6,377 nt of DNA from OMOG01 sp041485845 (GTDB taxonomy: Bacteria; Acidobacteriota; Terriglobia; Bryobacterales; Bryobacteraceae). Location of the stretch: contig JBGPKH010000536.1 in assembly GCA_041485845.1 (NCBI GenBank), forward strand, positions 1 through 6,377, read 5' to 3'. Shown here piece after piece: positions 5,127 to 6,377 of the stretch; within the stretch, counting starts at the first letter, position 1, and every line of letters starts with the position of its first letter. Made by a program: the position numbers and the translations under genes. Under the pieces are notes generated by a model that worked only from the letters and a program-made list of their open reading frames with translations, ran no database searches and was not told the DNA's origin.

Positions 5127-6377
5127 ATGATGGGATTCGTGTGCAGGTGGACTGGTACGCTTTCGACCATCGCGATCCTTGGCGGCCTGGCTCTTCCGGC
5201 GCGGGCTTCCGAAGCCGATGCCCTCGCCATCTCGGCGCGCATTCAGGCGCGGCATATGCCGTTCGGCGCCATTACCGATCCGGTCTACGCCTCGCCTGCC
5301 AGCGACCAGATCGTGGGCTACACCCGTTGCGGCGATTCGGCTCTGTGGACCGGCGCATACCTGGCGGCCGAGGCCTTCCGGTACAAAGTCACACAATCCG
5401 CCGGCGCTCTCAGCAACGTCAAAACGGCGCTGGCGGGTCTCAAGCTGCTCGCCGATGTGACCGGTGATAACCGGCTGGCGCGATGTACGCTGCCCGCTAA
5501 CTCTCCCTACGCCGCCGGAATCCAAAACGAAGAGGCGCGTAACACCATCCGCCAGAATCCGCCCCTGATTTGGGTGGATAATACGTCGCGCGATCAAATA
5601 GTGGGCGCTTTCTTCGGGCTCGGCGCAGCGTTCGACGTGGTGGACGACGCCTCGGTCAAGAGCGCGATCAGCGACCTCGCAACGCGCCTCATCGGGTACA
5701 TCTCGCGGCACCAGTGGTCGCCCAACGATGACATTTCGAGCACGTTCCAATTGCGTCCGGAAGAACTGCAGATGCTGCTCCAGGTGGCTCGCCATGTCAA
5801 TCCTTCCAATACAGTCAGCGGCCCCTTCCTCGTGGCGCCGGTGGACGCGGCCGTGCGGGTGGATGTCCAGAGCAACCAGTCCTATTTCAAGTTCAACCTG
5901 GATTACATGACCTTCTACAACCTGCTCCGGCTGCAGAATAACAGCGATAACCAGGGAGCTTACAGGATTCTGCGCAACTACACGGCATCGCACCAGAATG
6001 CCTTCTTCGACGTGATCGATCGGGCGCTCCAGGGCGCGAATGCGTCCCGGGACAGCGAGATCGGCGCCCTGCTTGACCAGTGGCTGCAAAGGCCCAATCG
6101 CGACCCGTCGGTCGACTTGACGAAGACCGTTCAGGTTTGCGGCCGCGAAGCCTGCCAGCCCGTACCGGTTCCCCAGCGGCCGCCCACCGATTTCCTCTGG
6201 CAGCGCGATCCCTTCCAGCTTGCCGGCGGCGGCTTCGGAACCATCGAGGGCGCCGGGATCGACTACATTCTGCCGTACTGGATGGGCCGCTATTACGGGG
6301 TGATCGCCGGCAGCACGGTGCATTCCGCCGCCGCGCCAAGCAGTGCCGTCGCGCCGAATTCGCTGGCTTCGCTGTAC
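5127..6377 (+). CDS. Secreted protein with uncharacterised helical domain and start of a Solibacter-type C-terminal domain, partial
   Basis: Open from tandem ATGs (5127, 5130) to the window end: 416 codons from the second, without a stop. Residues are counted from the Met at 5130. A signal peptide is clear: Arg6, hydrophobic core at about 10-22, and P-A-R-A before Ser27, so the protein is probably exported. Residues about 30-325 look all-helical, with a conserved-looking GDSALWTGAYLAAEAFRYKV (68-87), ALAGLKLLADVTG, and DQIVGAFFGLGAAFDVVDD (155-173). The spacing of helical pairs suggests an alpha/alpha toroid like that of some glycoside-processing enzymes, but no catalytic residues can be named. 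A Cys-containing linker (CGREACQPVPVP, 337-348) follows. The last visible residues, HSAAAPSSAVAPNSLASLY, match the opening of the Acidobacteria TIGR03437 domain (typically NAAS..VAPGSIxSLFG). The start lacks a Shine-Dalgarno sequence. The gene runs divergently from the hydrolase. The function is unknown. Confidence 0.85.
   Translation, partial: MMGFVCRWTGTLSTIAILGGLALPARASEADALAISARIQARHMPFGAITDPVYASPASDQIVGYTRCGDSALWTGAYLAAEAFRYKVTQSAGALSNVKTALAGLKLLADVTGDNRLARCTLPANSPYAAGIQNEEARNTIRQNPPLIWVDNTSRDQIVGAFFGLGAAFDVVDDASVKSAISDLATRLIGYISRHQWSPNDDISSTFQLRPEELQMLLQVARHVNPSNTVSGPFLVAPVDAAVRVDVQSNQSYFKFNLDYMTFYNLLRLQNNSDNQGAYRILRNYTASHQNAFFDVIDRALQGANASRDSEIGALLDQWLQRPNRDPSVDLTKTVQVCGREACQPVPVPQRPPTDFLWQRDPFQLAGGGFGTIEGAGIDYILPYWMGRYYGVIAGSTVHSAAAPSSAVAPNSLASLY

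Noticed and set aside
4968..6323. 451-codon open frame on the minus strand
   Set aside because: It is antisense to the plus-strand gene that has a signal peptide, patterned helices and a recognisable C-terminal domain start. Its own translation is Arg/Val/His-rich with no family features. It is a high-GC shadow.

Overview
This is a high-GC bacterial window, most likely from an Acidobacteriota of the Bryobacterales / 'Candidatus Solibacter' type. Three things point there. A secreted protein at the right edge runs into what looks like the start of the Solibacter-type C-terminal domain (TIGR03437). There is a long TolB/PD40-type beta-propeller membrane protein. The left edge carries a bacillithiol-type LmbE deacetylase. 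None of the starts has a convincing Shine-Dalgarno sequence. The assignment rests on remembered family features, not on a search.

Layout: six genes lie on the minus strand and one on the plus strand. Read in the direction of transcription, the left block (2300 down to 1) is a very tight operon: a PfkB-family sugar kinase, a rhomboid intramembrane protease, a small glutaredoxin-like protein, and a BshB1-like deacetylase cut by the left edge. The junctions are TAG directly followed by ATG, then two ATGA stop/start overlaps, so translation is probably coupled. A promoter-like sequence (TTGGTG, 17 nt, TACAAT) ends 8 nt before the kinase ATG, which suggests a leaderless mRNA. Between this operon and the next gene are 138 bp holding a short-period CGCCGAG repeat and a 10-bp palindrome.

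The middle block (4875 down to 2439) is an alpha/beta hydrolase of the phospholipase/carboxylesterase type, followed 10 nt later by a membrane-anchored or exported propeller protein. The hydrolase has an almost identical start context to the kinase (14 of 17 bases).

The right block is a 251-bp divergent intergenic region with direct repeats and two hairpins. It is followed by a plus-strand gene (from 5127) that stays open to the window edge. That gene encodes a protein with a signal peptide, an uncharacterised helical domain that may be an alpha/alpha toroid, and the first residues of the TIGR03437-like domain. A 451-codon minus-strand frame opposite this gene is a shadow.

The left operon combines a sugar kinase, membrane proteolysis, a thiol redox protein and low-molecular-weight thiol biosynthesis. 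The bshB1/glutaredoxin pairing is the most suggestive functional link. No mobile element, RNA gene or CRISPR array is visible, and no clearly new multi-gene system is evident. The most interesting leads are the shared leaderless start motif, the possible bacillithiol-linked redoxin, the altered nucleophile elbow in the hydrolase, and the uncharacterised secreted protein.
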